A stretch of DNA of 64,000 nucleotides, from NCBI RefSeq assembly GCF_002236805.1, contig NZ_NIQA01000008.1, positions 79,115 to 143,114 on the forward strand. The letters are read 5' to 3'. A model generated the notes under the pieces. That model saw nothing but the letters and a program-made list of their open reading frames with translations. It had not been told where the DNA came from and did no database searches. This DNA comes from Pusillimonas sp. T2 (lineage in GTDB: Bacteria > Pseudomonadota > Gammaproteobacteria > Burkholderiales > Burkholderiaceae_B). Below, piece after piece: positions 1-10,794 of the stretch (positions within the stretch are counted from its first letter, which is position 1; each line of letters starts with the position of its first letter). The position numbers and the translations under genes are program-made.

Positions 1-716
1 AGGTCTTGGTAAACCGCGATAAGGTCTTGCACATGGCTGACCTTGCACGACAACACGATGGCATTGCCTGGCAACCCGAGGGCCTCGGCACGCTGTGCGT
101 TGCTGATGGCCGATACGACAAGCGCTTCGCGCATGACTGCCTGTGCGGCCCATGGCTGCGCCCGGCGACTATTTTCATCCATCATTTTGGCCATGAGGCT
201 ACTGTCGAGACTGCCCCAATTAACGCCAATACGCACCGGCTTGTTGTAACGACAGGCCACTTCAATCATTTGAGCAAAGTTGTCGTCGCGTTTGTTACCC
301 GCGCCCATATTGCCCGGGTTGATACGATACTTGGACAATGCCTGGGCACAATCAGGAAACTGGGTAAGCAGCTTGTGGCCGTTGTAATGAAAGTCGCCCA
401 CCAGGGGGACGTTAACGCCCATGCGGTCAAGCTGCTCACGAATGGCGGGCACTTGCGCTGCGGCTTCGGGCGTGTTGACGGTAATACGCACGACTTCGGA
501 GCCGGCCATAGCCAGATCTTTGACCTGAATGGCGGTTGCGATGGGGTCGGCCGTATCGGTATTGGTCATGGACTGCACGACAACCGGCGCACCTCCACCG
601 ACACGCACCGTGTGATCGTTCCAGGAAAGAACGACCTGACGGGTGTCGCGGCGGGACGCGGGGCCCACGGAAACATTTGGCCGGTCTTGACCGGCCGGGG
701 AGTCAATATGCGTCAT
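1..716 (-). CDS. ispG: IspG, 4-hydroxy-3-methylbut-2-enyl diphosphate synthase (N-terminal part; runs off window)
   Basis: The reverse strand reads open from an ATG at 716 to the left edge, giving about 238 residues. The start [13 protein letters not shown] is followed by the IspG/GcpE core, including [17 protein letters not shown] and [13 protein letters not shown]. IspG is the [4Fe-4S] enzyme that reductively opens the MEcPP ring in the non-mevalonate isoprenoid pathway, in the cytoplasm. The Fe-S cysteines lie in the C-terminal part, which is outside the window. The gene is 26 bp downstream of the RodZ-like gene on the same strand, matching the rlmN-rodZ-ispG order common in Burkholderiales. 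Confidence 0.95.
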   Translation of the reverse strand, partial: MTHIDSPAGQDRPNVSVGPASRRDTRQVVLSWNDHTVRVGGGAPVVVQSMTNTDTADPIATAIQVKDLAMAGSEVVRITVNTPEAAAQVPAIREQLDRMGVNVPLVGDFHYNGHKLLTQFPDCAQALSKYRINPGNMGAGNKRDDNFAQMIEVACRYNKPVRIGVNWGSLDSSLMAKMMDENSRRAQPWAAQAVMREALVVSAISNAQRAEALGLPGNAIVLSCKVSHVQDLIAVYQD

Positions 717-742
717 TGCTGCTGTAACAGACTAATGTAAAG

Positions 743-1246
743 TCAGGACTGAGCCGACCGGAACCATTCGAGGGTCAGCCAGGCTTCAGGCACCCAGCCA
801 CGGTCGACAGCATAAAAACCGGCAGCCGCCAACACCAACAAAATCACCACAAACCAAACCCACGAGAAACCGCGGGATTCGTGCTGAACAGGAAGATCGG
901 ATGGCGTAAAGGCGGCCCCGCCCTCGATGGGCGCAATACCAGCTTTGGGCACGGCTGCATTGCCGGTTTGATTGCCGAGCATCACCATAATGGCATCGAC
1001 ATCGGCCTCGAGGAAACGCGCATAATTTTTAACCATGCCGCGTAAAGGCAAGCCCACCGGAAGGTCGGCCCATTGCTCGGCTTCGAGCGCTTGCAACTGC
1101 CGTGTAGAAAACTTCAATCGGGCGGAGGCTTCAGACAGTGTGACGCGCCGCGCCTGTCTCAGGGTTTTCAGCGTTGCGCCGACACCGTCTCGTAAGTTGA
1201 CGACGGAACCGGACTGCGCCTCTTCTTTGAGCAGGGGTTGGTTCAT
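743..1246 (-). CDS. RodZ-like helix-turn-helix membrane protein (short form)
   Basis: The product is about 167 aa. Residues ~18-85 form a RodZ/XRE-type helix-turn-helix ([19 protein letters not shown] then [12 protein letters not shown]), and a single transmembrane helix follows near residues 122-145 ([18 protein letters not shown]). The chain ends about 20 residues later. RodZ links the actin homologue MreB to the envelope. Its usual large periplasmic domain (DUF4115) is missing here, so the function may differ. I chose the ATG at 1246 because AGGAG lies just upstream and the ATG overlaps the rlmN stop codon (ATGA); longer in-frame extensions lie inside rlmN. The gene is translationally coupled to rlmN and followed by ispG. 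Confidence 0.8.
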   Translation of the reverse strand: MNQPLLKEEAQSGSVVNLRDGVGATLKTLRQARRVTLSEASARLKFSTRQLQALEAEQWADLPVGLPLRGMVKNYARFLEADVDAIMVMLGNQTGNAAVPKAGIAPIEGGAAFTPSDLPVQHESRGFSWVWFVVILLVLAAAGFYAVDRGWVPEAWLTLEWFRSAQS

Positions 1247-2400
1247 GCATGCTCCTCTTTGATGAGTATGGTGGCACGATCGGGCAACCTTTCGTTGATG
1301 CGCGTGCGGTCTTTGACATCGCCGGCCAGTTGACCACAAGCAGCAGCGATGTCGTCGCCGCGTGTTTTACGCACTGTAGTGACGACACCGGCATCGGTCA
1401 GCCGCTGCGCGAAAATACGAACCCGGGCAGCTGGGGAGCGCTTCAACCCCGACTGAGGAAAAGGGTTAAACGGGATCAGGTTGAACTTGCAACGTACCTG
1501 CCGCGCGATATCAATGAGTTCGCGGGCGTGCTGATCGGTGTCATTGACACCGTCAAGCATTATGTATTCGAAAGTGATGAAATCGCGCGGTGCATGCTGC
1601 AAATAACGATTGCAGGCGTCGAGCAGTTCGCGCAACGAATGTTTGCGATTAAGGGGTACCAGGCGATCGCGCAGGGCATCGTTGGGGGCATGCAGCGATA
1701 CCGCCAGAGCCACGGGACAATCTTGGGCAAGACGGTCGATGAAAGGCACGACGCCCGATGTACTGACCGTTACCCGGCGACGCGACAACCCATAGGCGTT
1801 GTCGTCGAGCATGAGGCGCAAGGCCCCCAGGACGTTGTCGTAATTGAGCAAGGGTTCGCCCATGCCCATCATGACGACGTTGGTGATCACGCGCTGCGGC
1901 GGCGCTACCGAGCCGGGGCCATCGATGCGCGCACTGCCCAAGTCGGCCTCGAGGGTGCGTTTCGCATGCCACAGCTGCCCGATGATTTCGGCGGTGGTGA
2001 GGTTTCGGTTGAAACCCTGATAACCCGTAGAGCAAAACGGGCACGCAACCGTGCAGCCGGCCTGGCTGGAAATGCATAAGGTGCCGCGATCATCTTCAGG
2101 AATGAAGACGGTTTCGACGGCGTTGTTGTTGCCGACATCGAACAGCCACTTGCGTGTACCATCGGACGAGCGCTGTTCGGTTTGTACGCTCGGCGCAACA
2201 ATGCAGCAATGCTGGTCGAGCTGGCCGCGAAACTCGCGGGCCAGATCGGACATGACCTCGAACGAACCCGCGCTTCGCTGATGCACCCAGCGCATAAGCT
2301 GACGTGCACGAAACGGCTTGCCACCCCACTGCGCAACCAGATCGGTCAGTTCGGTGGCGCCCAGGCCAAGTACGTTGGTTCGTTCGGTAGTATCGGTCAT
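1243..2400 (-). CDS. rlmN: RlmN, 23S rRNA A2503 / tRNA A37 C2-methyltransferase
   Basis: This 385-aa radical-SAM enzyme methylates C2 of A2503 in 23S rRNA and of A37 in some tRNAs. The radical-SAM cluster motif CxxxCxxC is visible as CTVACPFC in the [15 protein letters not shown] context, and the family motif [12 protein letters not shown] follows. The N-terminus ([15 protein letters not shown]) and length are normal for the family. It follows ndk by 27 bp and its stop overlaps the start of the RodZ-like gene. In many relatives a pilF/pilW TPR gene sits between rlmN and rodZ; there is no room for one here. Confidence 0.97.
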   Translation of the reverse strand: MTDTTERTNVLGLGATELTDLVAQWGGKPFRARQLMRWVHQRSAGSFEVMSDLAREFRGQLDQHCCIVAPSVQTEQRSSDGTRKWLFDVGNNNAVETVFIPEDDRGTLCISSQAGCTVACPFCSTGYQGFNRNLTTAEIIGQLWHAKRTLEADLGSARIDGPGSVAPPQRVITNVVMMGMGEPLLNYDNVLGALRLMLDDNAYGLSRRRVTVSTSGVVPFIDRLAQDCPVALAVSLHAPNDALRDRLVPLNRKHSLRELLDACNRYLQHAPRDFITFEYIMLDGVNDTDQHARELIDIARQVRCKFNLIPFNPFPQSGLKRSPAARVRIFAQRLTDAGVVTTVRKTRGDDIAAACGQLAGDVKDRTRINERLPDRATILIKEEHA

Positions 2401-2427
2401 GAGTTTGGGCGGTATCGCCCCGAGAAA

Positions 2428-2853
2428 TTAACGGCTGTGAATGTTGCTTTCGGGGAAGAAGAAAGCAATTTCAACTGCGGCGGTTTCAGGAGCGTCGGAA
2501 CCGTGAACTGCGTTGGCGTCGATGCTGTCGGCGAAGTCGGCGCGGATGGTACCGGCTTCAGCTTTTTTAGGATCTGTTGCGCCCATCAGGTCGCGGTTTT
2601 TCTGGATGGCGCTTTCGCCTTCGAGAACCTGAACGAACACAGGACCGGAAACCATGAAATCAACCAGATCTTTGAAAAACGGACGTGCTGCATGAACGGC
2701 GTAAAAGCGTTCAGCTTCGGCGCGCGACAACTGTTTGAGCTGAGCGGCGACGACTTTCAGGCCGGCCTGCTCGAAGCGGGCAACGATCTGGCCAATGACG
2801 TTCTTGGCGACTGCATCGGGTTTGATAATGGAAAGGGTGCGTTCGATTGCCAT
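2428..2853 (-). CDS. ndk: Nucleoside diphosphate kinase
   Basis: This 141-aa protein equilibrates the gamma-phosphate among NTPs and dNTPs through a phosphohistidine. The sequence is canonical from [15 protein letters not shown] onward. The catalytic histidine lies in the NAVHGSD motif near residue 118, and the C-terminal [11 protein letters not shown] is typical. The length equals the usual bacterial Ndk. It is first in the minus-strand block ndk-rlmN-rodZ-ispG and divergent from valS. Confidence 0.97.
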   Translation of the reverse strand: MAIERTLSIIKPDAVAKNVIGQIVARFEQAGLKVVAAQLKQLSRAEAERFYAVHAARPFFKDLVDFMVSGPVFVQVLEGESAIQKNRDLMGATDPKKAEAGTIRADFADSIDANAVHGSDAPETAAVEIAFFFPESNIHSR

Positions 2854-2892
2854 AAAATATCCAAATTGAAAGAAAAGATTTTCTTAGTAAAA

Positions 2893-2920
2893 ACAATAAC
2901 TTTGCTAAAGTTTTTGTCAA
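2893..2920 (-). promoter_or_regulatory. Probable sigma-70 promoter of ndk, with an internal inverted repeat
   Basis: On the minus strand a perfect -35 TTGACA (2920-2915) is separated by 16 bp from TATTGT (2898-2893), about 40 bp before the ndk start. The spacer carries an inverted repeat with 6-bp arms, AACTTT/AAAGTT (2898-2912). The palindrome is a possible operator, but no regulator is implied by the sequence. Confidence 0.6.
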
Positions 2921-3046
2921 CCGCTCATTTTAACATGCCTATTTGCCCGTTCTGCATCATAAAATGGCGGGTTTCGCCCTGAACCGTTCAGAAAGACCGC
3001 ATTTCAGTGGCATTTTTATCGATTACACGCATTAACAAGCTAATTT

Positions 3047-5896
3047 ATGACATCTAACGCCGCAACCCCCGACGACAACGCCTTGCCTAAAAGTTTTGAG
3101 CCCGATGCGCTCGAATCGCGCTGGTACGCCAAATGGGAACAACAAGGGTATTTCAGGGGCGGCCAACACGTACAACCTGCCGCAGGCCATGCCAGCGAAC
3201 CGTTCGTCGTTCAATTCCCGCCGCCTAACGTGACCGGAACACTACACATGGGTCACGCGTTCAACCAAACCGTCATGGACGGCTTGGTGCGCTACCATCG
3301 CATGCGCGGTGACGACACCGTGTTCATCCCAGGCACCGACCACGCCGGCATCGCTACGCAAATCGTGGTCGAGCGCCAGCTCGATGCCCAGAATATCAGC
3401 CGTCACGACCTGGGGCGCGAACAGTTCCTGGAAAAAGTCTGGACCTGGAAGAACAAATCGGGCAGCGCCATTACCGAGCAATTCCGCCGCCTGGGCTCCT
3501 CGGCCGACTGGGACCGCGAATACTTCACCATGGACGACAACCTGTCACGCGGCGTTGTCGAGACCTTTGTCCGCCTGTTCGAACAAGGCCTGATCTACCG
3601 AGGCAAACGTCTGGTGAACTGGGATCCCGTCTTGGGCACAGCGGTTTCCGATCTTGAAGTGGTCAGCGAGGAAGAAGACGGCTCGATGTGGGAAATTGCC
3701 TACCCGCTGACCGAGCCCCAAGGGGGGCTGACTCATTTAGTCGTGGCCACCACCCGCCCGGAAACCATGCTGGGCGACGTTGCCGTTATGGTGCACCCTG
3801 AAGACGAACGTTACGCCCACCTGATTGGCAAAACAGTCGAGCTGCCACTGTGCGGCCGTCAAATTCCGGTCATTGCCGACGACTACGTCGACCGCGAGTT
3901 CGGTACCGGCGTTGTCAAGGTCACTCCGGCGCACGATTTCAACGACTACGCTGTCGGCCAACGTCACCAGCTTCCCCAGATCAGTATTCTCACACTCGAA
4001 GCGAAAATCAACGAGAACGCGCCCGCGGCATACCAGGGGCTCGATCGCTTCGAGGCTCGCAAGCAAATTGTGGCCGACCTCGACGCCCAGGGCTTGCTTA
4101 AAAACATCAAACCCCACAAATTAATGGTGCCGCGCGGCGACCGCACGCAAACTGTCATCGAGCCCATGCTGACCGACCAGTGGTTTGTCGCCATGAGCAA
4201 ACCCGCCCCCCAAGACAGCCTGCACCCAGGCAAAAGCATCACTCAGGTCGCCTTAGAAGTCGTGGCCGACGGCCGCGTCAAGTTTTGCCCCGAAAACTGG
4301 ACAACCACCTATAACCAGTGGCTGGAAAAAATCCAGGATTGGTGTATTTCCCGACAATTGTGGTGGGGGCACCAGATCCCGGCATGGTATAGCGAAGACG
4401 GGCAGATTTTCGTGGCGCGCAACGAAGCCGAAGCGCTTGAGAAAGCCCGAGCAGCCGGCGTTAACGGCCCGCTCACCCGCGACAACGACGTCCTCGATAC
4501 CTGGTTTTCGTCGGCACTGGTCCCGTTCACCGATCTGGGCTGGCCTGAACAAACCCGCGATCTGGCCCGCTACTTGCCGTCCAGCGTTCTGGTGACCGGT
4601 TTCGACATCATTTTCTTCTGGGTTGCGCGCATGGTCATGATGAGCATGCACATGACCGGCCAGGTTCCATTCAAAACCGTCTATGTCCACGGCCTCGTCT
4701 GCGACATGGAAGGTAAAAAAATGAGCAAGTCCAAGGGCAATACCATCGACCCGGTCGACCTGATCGACGGTATCGACCTGGAGTCTCTGGTAACCAAGCG
4801 CACCAGCGGGCTGATGAATCCGCGCCAGGCCGCATCCATCGAGAAGAAAACACGCAAAGACTACCCGGAAGGCTTCCCTGCCTACGGCACCGATGCCCTA
4901 CGCTTCACGATGGCAGCTTATGCCACACTGGGTCGAAACATCAACTTCGATCTGAAGCGCTGCGAAGGCTACCGCAACTTCTGCAACAAACTCTGGAACG
5001 CGACGCGTTTCGTGCTGATGAACACCGAAGGGCACGACCTGTCGGGCGAAGGTAATGACGAACTGTCGTTTGTCGACCAATGGATCATCAGCCAGCTTCA
5101 GCGCCTCGAGGCCGACGTTGAACGCGGATTCGCCGATTATCGTTTCGACTTTATCGCCAATGCTCTGTATCACTTCATTTGGGACGAGTACTGCGACTGG
5201 TACCTAGAGCTGGCCAAAGTGCAAATTCAAAATGGCACACCAGCCCAGCAGTTAGGCACGCGCCGCACCCTGATTCGCGTGCTTGAAACCCTGCTGCGTC
5301 TTGCTCACCCCATTATTCCGTTCATCACCGAAGAACTTTGGCAAAAGGTATCAATCGTGGCTGGCAAACGCCTGGCCAACGAAGACACCAGCATCAGCGT
5401 ACGCCCCTACCCTGTCGCCGAACCCGCCAAAATCAACGATACGGCAGAAGCCCAGGTCGCTGAGCTCAAAGCCCAGGTCGAAGCGGTTCGGGCGCTACGA
5501 GGCGAGATGAATCTATCACCCGCACAACGGGTGCCTCTGGTTGCACGCGGCAACCCCGCTGTACTGGCGCGTAACAGCGCCTACCTGGCGGCTATGGCAA
5601 AGCTTAGCGAGGTTGACATTGTCGACCAGCTTCCCGACGTCGGCGCTCCGGTGCAAGTGGTTGAAACCACCGAGCTCATGCTTCGGGTCGAAATTGACGT
5701 GGTTGCCGAGCGCGCAAGGCTGGGCAAAGAAATCGAACGCCTGATCGGCGAGATTGAAAAGGCCAACGCCAAGCTGTCCAACGACAGGTTTGTGCAAAAA
5801 GCACCGCCCGCCGTCGTTGAGCAAGAAAAAGCCCGAGTTGCGCAATTCTCTGAAACCTTGAGCAAGGTGCAGGAGCAGTTCAACAAGCTGAAGTAA
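3047..5896 (+). CDS. valS: Valyl-tRNA synthetase
   Basis: This 949-aa class I aminoacyl-tRNA synthetase charges tRNA-Val and edits misactivated Thr. The HIGH-type motif appears as [14 protein letters not shown] near residues 57-70 and KMSKS as [10 protein letters not shown] near 560. The C-terminal coiled-coil tRNA-binding arm ([20 protein letters not shown] onward) is intact. There is no clear Shine-Dalgarno before the ATG. A cluster of glycine/serine-rich residues around 585-605 ([20 protein letters not shown]) is a normal insertion in beta/gamma-proteobacterial ValS. Its 3' end converges with trmD. Confidence 0.97.
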   Translation: MTSNAATPDDNALPKSFEPDALESRWYAKWEQQGYFRGGQHVQPAAGHASEPFVVQFPPPNVTGTLHMGHAFNQTVMDGLVRYHRMRGDDTVFIPGTDHAGIATQIVVERQLDAQNISRHDLGREQFLEKVWTWKNKSGSAITEQFRRLGSSADWDREYFTMDDNLSRGVVETFVRLFEQGLIYRGKRLVNWDPVLGTAVSDLEVVSEEEDGSMWEIAYPLTEPQGGLTHLVVATTRPETMLGDVAVMVHPEDERYAHLIGKTVELPLCGRQIPVIADDYVDREFGTGVVKVTPAHDFNDYAVGQRHQLPQISILTLEAKINENAPAAYQGLDRFEARKQIVADLDAQGLLKNIKPHKLMVPRGDRTQTVIEPMLTDQWFVAMSKPAPQDSLHPGKSITQVALEVVADGRVKFCPENWTTTYNQWLEKIQDWCISRQLWWGHQIPAWYSEDGQIFVARNEAEALEKARAAGVNGPLTRDNDVLDTWFSSALVPFTDLGWPEQTRDLARYLPSSVLVTGFDIIFFWVARMVMMSMHMTGQVPFKTVYVHGLVCDMEGKKMSKSKGNTIDPVDLIDGIDLESLVTKRTSGLMNPRQAASIEKKTRKDYPEGFPAYGTDALRFTMAAYATLGRNINFDLKRCEGYRNFCNKLWNATRFVLMNTEGHDLSGEGNDELSFVDQWIISQLQRLEADVERGFADYRFDFIANALYHFIWDEYCDWYLELAKVQIQNGTPAQQLGTRRTLIRVLETLLRLAHPIIPFITEELWQKVSIVAGKRLANEDTSISVRPYPVAEPAKINDTAEAQVAELKAQVEAVRALRGEMNLSPAQRVPLVARGNPAVLARNSAYLAAMAKLSEVDIVDQLPDVGAPVQVVETTELMLRVEIDVVAERARLGKEIERLIGEIEKANAKLSNDRFVQKAPPAVVEQEKARVAQFSETLSKVQEQFNKLK

Positions 5897-5920
5897 GGCT
5901 GCGGGGCAAATCCGTGTTTT

Positions 5921-5943
5921 CCCGGCCGCGCAATGCGGCCGGG
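5921..5943. other. GC-rich hairpin between convergent valS and trmD
   Basis: A perfect 9-bp stem, CCCGGCCGC/GCGGCCGGG, with a 5-nt loop lies between the stop codons of valS (+) and trmD (-). Neither strand has a U-run after the stem, so it is not a canonical intrinsic terminator. Its position suggests a transcript-end stabiliser for one or both genes. Confidence 0.45.
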
Positions 5944-5969
5944 GCTATCAGCCCTACCCCACACGGACC

Positions 5970-6722
5970 CTAAGCAATCAAGCCCGCCAGAAAGGCTTCG
6001 TCGGCACGAGTCAAATCACCGCGCGCCCGCGCCTGCTCGATAAGATCGGGACGACGGGAAAACGTCAGAGCAAGCGATTGCTGCCGGCGCCATTTCGCAA
6101 TATGGGCGTGATGTCCCGACAACAACGCATCGGGCACCGCGACCTCTTGATAGACTTCCGGGCGTGTGTAGTGCGGGCTATCGAGCAAGCCGCCAAGCGA
6201 AGCATTGAATGAATCTTGCAGGGCAGAATCGGCCGCATTCAGCACGCCGGGCAAGAGACGGATAGTGGCATCAATGATGGCCAGTGCTGCGATTTCACCG
6301 CCAGACAGGACGAAATCACCCAAAGACACTTCATGCGTGACGCGGCGATCAATAAAACGCTGATCGATTCCTTCGTAGCGCCCGCAGACCAAAATGGCAC
6401 CCGGACTGTCGGCCAGCGTTTGCGCCATGGCCTGATCGAACCTGCGCCCGGTGGGGCTCATGAGGATGACCGGCGCAGCGCTATCATCGCGAGCGGCTTG
6501 GGCCGCATCGACGGCGTGTTCCAGGGGTTCGGCCAGCATTACCATACCCGGCCCGCCGCCATACGGACGGTCATCAACTGTTCGGTGGGCGTCGTGGGTG
6601 AAATCGCGCGGATTCCATAAACCCAGCGCCCAGCGGGATTGACGGTGAGCCCGCCCGGTAACACCAAGGTCGCGCACCACCGAAAACATATCGGGGAACA
6701 AGGAAATAACGTCGAAGCGCAT
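5970..6722 (-). CDS. trmD: tRNA (guanine-N1)-methyltransferase TrmD
   Basis: This 250-aa SPOUT-family methyltransferase makes m1G37 in tRNAs reading CNN and related codons and prevents +1 frameshifting. The start [13 protein letters not shown] and the trefoil-knot SAM-binding segments ([25 protein letters not shown]) are characteristic. It is the last gene of rpsP-rimM-trmD, 9 bp after rimM. The rplS gene that normally follows is absent: only 73 bp separate trmD from convergent valS. Confidence 0.97.
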   Translation of the reverse strand: MRFDVISLFPDMFSVVRDLGVTGRAHRQSRWALGLWNPRDFTHDAHRTVDDRPYGGGPGMVMLAEPLEHAVDAAQAARDDSAAPVILMSPTGRRFDQAMAQTLADSPGAILVCGRYEGIDQRFIDRRVTHEVSLGDFVLSGGEIAALAIIDATIRLLPGVLNAADSALQDSFNASLGGLLDSPHYTRPEVYQEVAVPDALLSGHHAHIAKWRRQQSLALTFSRRPDLIEQARARGDLTRADEAFLAGLIA

Positions 6723-6731
6723 ACCCGCCCC

Positions 6732-7367
6732 TTAGAGGTCGACCGGCCAGTTGCTGTCGAGGCGTTTATTGGGCAAATCGACCGTGTGCACGTGTGCGAG
6801 CACAAACGGCACAAGAACTTCGACGGGACGCCCTTTGTCGTTGAGGACAGGCACCAGGCCGCCTTTGCCATCGTCGGTTGCCCGAGCAACATGCAATACG
6901 GCATGTGCACCGTTGTCGGTAACCGAGCTGACCTGACCAATTAACACGACGTTACCGTCGTCGTCGACACCATTAAGGCGACAACCGACCAGGTCAACCC
7001 AATAATACTCGTCGGGGTCAGCCTTAGGAAAACTGGAGCGCGGCACCAATATGGCGTAACCCTTGTGGGCCTCGGCGCGATCACGATCGGGGATGGCAGC
7101 CAAATGCGCCACAACGGTAGCGCCATGACGCTTCGACATTACCACGCGCGATAACTGAGGACGCGAAAAAGCGCCCGTTTTCCCAGGAGGAACGGGCGCT
7201 TTGAGCCACCATTGCCGAGCGGCGAGCAATGCATCGGCGTGAGCCGAGTAAGGCAGAACCTTGACCCAGCCTTTAACGCCATAAGCTGCCGCAATGCGGC
7301 CGACTTCAACCAGATCGTCGGGCGTTGCGTCGGAAACGGGTGCGGCTTGTGAAGCGCTATCGTTCAT
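6732..7367 (-). CDS. rimM: Ribosome maturation factor RimM
   Basis: This 211-aa protein binds ribosomal protein S19 and assists maturation of the 30S head. The N-terminal RimM beta-barrel (VEVGRIAAAYGVKGWVKV) is followed by a PRC-barrel (EYYWVDLVGCRL) and a C-terminal LVPFVLAHVHTVDL segment. It lies between rpsP and trmD on the same strand, the standard operon order. The first ~20 residues are low complexity, and ATG 7367 is the likely start. Confidence 0.95.
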   Translation of the reverse strand: MNDSASQAAPVSDATPDDLVEVGRIAAAYGVKGWVKVLPYSAHADALLAARQWWLKAPVPPGKTGAFSRPQLSRVVMSKRHGATVVAHLAAIPDRDRAEAHKGYAILVPRSSFPKADPDEYYWVDLVGCRLNGVDDDGNVVLIGQVSSVTDNGAHAVLHVARATDDGKGGLVPVLNDKGRPVEVLVPFVLAHVHTVDLPNKRLDSNWPVDL

Positions 7368-7399
7368 GAGCCTAAACCTGTTACGACGCCAAGCCGAAA

Positions 7400-7654
7400 T
7401 CAGGCAGCGACTTTGGCCGAGTATTCTTTGACCAGGCGAGCCACTGCGGGCGACAACTGGGCGCCATTGCTGGTCCAGTGCTCGACGCGATCAAGGGCAA
7501 TACGCAGGTTTTCCTGGCCTTCGCCAGCAACCGGGTTGTAAAAGCCAACGCGTTCGATAAAACGGCCGTCGCGACGGTTACGCGAATCGGCAGCAACAAG
7601 GTTGTAAAACGGACGTTTCTTCGAGCCACCACGGGCCAGACGAATCACCACCAT
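7400..7654 (-). CDS. rpsP: 30S ribosomal protein S16
   Basis: The product is 84 aa, the usual size for bS16. [20 protein letters not shown] is the standard N-terminus, and [12 protein letters not shown] follows. The reading frame is open 18 codons upstream, but ATG 7654 matches the family start and has AGGATTACC just upstream. It is first in the rpsP-rimM-trmD operon. Confidence 0.97.
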   Translation of the reverse strand: MVVIRLARGGSKKRPFYNLVAADSRNRRDGRFIERVGFYNPVAGEGQENLRIALDRVEHWTSNGAQLSPAVARLVKEYSAKVAA

Positions 7655-7689
7655 AGGTAATCCTTTGAAAATGATGTGGAAAACAAAAG

Positions 7690-7719
7690 ATTCTAGCACT
7701 TTTAGCAAGCACCGAGCAA
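7690..7719 (-). promoter_or_regulatory. Probable promoter of the rpsP-rimM-trmD operon
   Basis: Minus-strand TTGCTC (7719-7714), 18 bp, then TAGAAT (7695-7690), about 35 bp before the rpsP ATG. The spacing and the -10 are good; the -35 matches TTGACA at four of six positions. Confidence 0.5.
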
Positions 7720-7835
7720 ACTAAAACCAGAATCCACCAAAAAAATCACCAGAAAGCCACAAAGGCCCTGACAAATTAAAAAACTTAAACCAGCAGACGC
7801 GTAACGGCGCAGTGCGGCAACTACCGGCAGCCAAA

Positions 7836-8087
7836 CTAGCGACGAGTTAAAAAGTGTACCGTCGCGTCAGCCTGGGCAACCTGCGTCACCAGCGCATTAC
7901 CGGTTTGCCGGCAAAACGCCTGAAAATCTCGAACCGCATTGGTGTCGGTTGTAATGACTTTCAGGGTTTGACCGCTTTGCAGTTGCGCCAGCGCTTTCTT
8001 GGCCCGCAAAATAGGCAGCGGGCATTTTAACCCAGAAGCATCGACTTCCAGATCGAATACAGGTAAAGAAGTTGTATCTTTGCTCAT
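7836..8087 (-). CDS. tusA: TusA-family sulfurtransferase
   Basis: This ~83-aa single-domain protein belongs to the TusA/SirA/YedF family. The family motif GLKCPLPILRAKKAL carries the catalytic Cys22, which bears a persulfide. The fold ends with the usual beta-strand (ATVHFLTRR). Members relay sulfur to tRNA thiolation (with MnmA), to molybdopterin or to other acceptors. mnmA and the molybdenum enzyme XdhAB are both in this window, but no partner can be proved from position. It follows alaS by about 18 bp. A GTG at 8102 would add five residues; I prefer the ATG at 8087. Confidence 0.85.
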   Translation of the reverse strand: MSKDTTSLPVFDLEVDASGLKCPLPILRAKKALAQLQSGQTLKVITTDTNAVRDFQAFCRQTGNALVTQVAQADATVHFLTRR

Positions 8088-8105
8088 GACATCAACCAGC
8101 ACGCA

Positions 8106-10730
8106 TCAGGCTTGCGTACGCTCGCGCACCCAGGCTTCGACCCCTGCCAGCGCTGCAGGCAACGCAGCTGCCTCGGTACCACCACCCATGGCCATGTCGG
8201 GCCGGCCACCGCCCTTGCCCCCAACCTGGCTGGCAACGAACCCAACGAGGTCCCCTGCCTTGACTTTGCCGGTGGTATCGGGCGTTACGCCAGCAACCAG
8301 GCTGATTTTGTCATCGGCGGCTGTCGCCAGCAAAACGACGGCAGGCTTAAGGCGCTCTTTAAGGTCGTCGACCATACCGCGCAAGGCTTTGGGATCGACG
8401 CCCGCCAACTGCCCCACCAACAGGCGTACCCCACCACCCACATCGACCGCCTTATCGATCAGATCGTTACCCGCCGATGCGGCCAGTTTTTGTTGCAAAC
8501 GCTGGGACTCGGCCTCGGCGGCCTTGACTTGAGACTGCAGCAACCCTATACGCGCCAGAAGCTCTGCAGGTTGGGTTTTAAGCAACCCTGCAGCCTGTTG
8601 CAGCGTGGCATTGGTTTGCTGAACCCAGGCAAGGGCGTTGTCGCCGGTAATCGCTTCGATACGACGCACACCCGCCGCCACACCGCCCTCGGAGACAATT
8701 TTGAACAGACCAATATCGCCGGTGCGCGCCACATGGGTGCCGCCACACAACTCGCGAGAAAAACCGATATCGAGCACCCGGACTTCGTCGCCGTATTTTT
8801 CGCCGAACAATGCCACCGCCCCACCCTGTACCGCATCATCGTACGACATGAGCTGGGCGCGTACCTGCTGGTTACCCAGAACTTCGGCATTCACAATGTT
8901 TTCGATAGCAATAATCTGATCGGGTGTGACCTGCGCGTCGTGCGCGAAGTCGAAACGAGTTTTGTCAGCATCGACCAATGAACCACGCTGCTGCACGTGA
9001 GCACCCAACACTTCGCGAAGCGCTTTATGCATGAGGTGAGTCGCCGAGTGATTACGTACCGTGCGCGCCCGGCGCTGAACATCAACCTGTGCAGACACCG
9101 TATCACCCACCGACAGCACGCCTTGTTCGAGCGTGCCATGATGCCCAAACACCTGACTTTGAATTTTTTGAGTATCGGCAACGACAAAGCGAGTCGAACC
9201 CGATGCCAGAACGCCGGCATCACCCACCTGCCCACCCGACTCGGCGTAAAACGGTGTCACGTCGAGAACGACGACACCCTCTTGGCCAGCCTGAATTTTG
9301 TCAACCGAGACGCCATCGAGATAAAGGGCTGTGACGCGCCCTTCGGCCTGCAAATGTTCGTAACCTTCGAAACGGGTTTCGACACCCGAATAGCTGAGCC
9401 CTTCGGCGGCTTTGAACTTGCCCGCTGCCCGAGCCTGTTCGCGCTGCCGATTCATGGCCGCTTCGAAACCGGGTAAATCGACATTGACCTTGCGCTCACG
9501 ACAAATATCGGCGGTCAGGTCGACCGGAAAGCCATAGGTGTCGTACAAGGTAAACAAGGTTTGACCGTCAAGCACACCACCTTCGGGAAGCGATGCCAGC
9601 GCGCCATCGAGGATTTTCATGCCATTTTCAAGTGTTTCGCTGAAACGCTCTTCTTCTTGGCGAAGCACCTGTTCGACCCGCGCCTGTTGTGCGGCCAATT
9701 CGGGATAGGCGTCGCCCATTTGCGCCACCAGATCGGCCACCAGCCGATGGAAGAACACGCCCGACTGCCCCAGCTTGTGACCATGTCGCAGTGCGCGTCG
9801 CACAATACGGCGCAGGACATAGCCGCGACCTTCGTTGCTTGGAATAACGCCATCAACGATAAGGAAACTGCAGGCCCGGATATGGTCGGCAATGACTTTA
9901 AGCGAGTTGTTGCCCAAGTCGGAGGTACCTGTTTCGCGCGCGGCGGCCTTGATGAGCGCCTGAAAAAGGTCGATTTCGTAGTTGGAATGCACGTGCTGCA
10001 ACACCGCCGCAATGCGCTCGAGCCCCATACCGGTATCGACGCAAGGCTTGGGCAATGGCGTCATGTTGCCATCGGCGTCGCGCTCGAATTGCATGAACAC
10101 CAGGTTCCAGACCTCGATATAACGATCACCGTCTTCTTCGGGCGAGCCCGGAGGACCGCCCCAGACATCGGGACCATGGTCGTAGAAAATTTCGGAACAC
10201 GGGCCACAAGGGCCGGTATCGCCCATTTGCCAGAAGTTGTCGGAGGCGTAGCGCCCGCCTTTGTTGTCACCAATACGGACGATGCGCTCGGCCGGCACTT
10301 TGATTTCTTTTTGCCAGATGTCGTAGGCTTCGTCATCTTCTTGGTAAACCGTTACCCAGAGCTTTTCGGGAGGGAGGTTGTAAACCGTGGTCAGAAGCTC
10401 CCAGGCGTGATAAATGGCTTCGCGCTTGAAGTAATCGCCAAAGCTGAAATTACCCAGCATCTCGAAGAACGTGTGATGCCTGGCTGTGTAGCCCACGTTC
10501 TCAAGGTCGTTATGCTTGCCCCCGGCGCGCACGCAGCGTTGCGAGCTGACCGCGCGCTGATAGCTGCGCGCCTCTTTACCCGTAAATACGTCTTTGAATT
10601 GAACCATGCCGGCGTTCGTGAACAGCAGCGTTGGGTCGTTGCCTGGGATGAGCGACGACGAAGGCACCACGTTGTGACCTTTCGATTCGAAGAACGATAG
10701 AAATTTCTGGCGGATCTCGGAGGTTTTCAT
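8106..10730 (-). CDS. alaS: Alanyl-tRNA synthetase
   Basis: This 874-aa class II synthetase charges tRNA-Ala. It starts [19 protein letters not shown] and carries the catalytic core ([20 protein letters not shown]), the editing-domain zinc motifs ([29 protein letters not shown]) and the C-terminal DHHA1 glycine-rich end ([15 protein letters not shown]). ATG 10730 is the family start; a TTG two codons upstream is unlikely. tusA follows on the same strand. Confidence 0.97.
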   Translation of the reverse strand: MKTSEIRQKFLSFFESKGHNVVPSSSLIPGNDPTLLFTNAGMVQFKDVFTGKEARSYQRAVSSQRCVRAGGKHNDLENVGYTARHHTFFEMLGNFSFGDYFKREAIYHAWELLTTVYNLPPEKLWVTVYQEDDEAYDIWQKEIKVPAERIVRIGDNKGGRYASDNFWQMGDTGPCGPCSEIFYDHGPDVWGGPPGSPEEDGDRYIEVWNLVFMQFERDADGNMTPLPKPCVDTGMGLERIAAVLQHVHSNYEIDLFQALIKAAARETGTSDLGNNSLKVIADHIRACSFLIVDGVIPSNEGRGYVLRRIVRRALRHGHKLGQSGVFFHRLVADLVAQMGDAYPELAAQQARVEQVLRQEEERFSETLENGMKILDGALASLPEGGVLDGQTLFTLYDTYGFPVDLTADICRERKVNVDLPGFEAAMNRQREQARAAGKFKAAEGLSYSGVETRFEGYEHLQAEGRVTALYLDGVSVDKIQAGQEGVVVLDVTPFYAESGGQVGDAGVLASGSTRFVVADTQKIQSQVFGHHGTLEQGVLSVGDTVSAQVDVQRRARTVRNHSATHLMHKALREVLGAHVQQRGSLVDADKTRFDFAHDAQVTPDQIIAIENIVNAEVLGNQQVRAQLMSYDDAVQGGAVALFGEKYGDEVRVLDIGFSRELCGGTHVARTGDIGLFKIVSEGGVAAGVRRIEAITGDNALAWVQQTNATLQQAAGLLKTQPAELLARIGLLQSQVKAAEAESQRLQQKLAASAGNDLIDKAVDVGGGVRLLVGQLAGVDPKALRGMVDDLKERLKPAVVLLATAADDKISLVAGVTPDTTGKVKAGDLVGFVASQVGGKGGGRPDMAMGGGTEAAALPAALAGVEAWVRERTQA

Positions 10731-10794
10731 TGACAAAAAAGGCGCTATTAAACAGATGACCGGTGATTATAGAGGCACCCGGACCAAAAATCTT

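Noticed and set aside
6..740. Long plus-strand open frame over the left edge (244 codons)
   Set aside because: It is the complement of ispG, whose protein sequence is unmistakable; the codon pattern and lack of any recognisable domain make the plus-strand frame a shadow.
9561..10700. 379-codon plus-strand open frame within alaS
   Set aside because: Antisense shadow of a highly conserved essential gene in GC-rich DNA; no family resemblance and no ribosome site.
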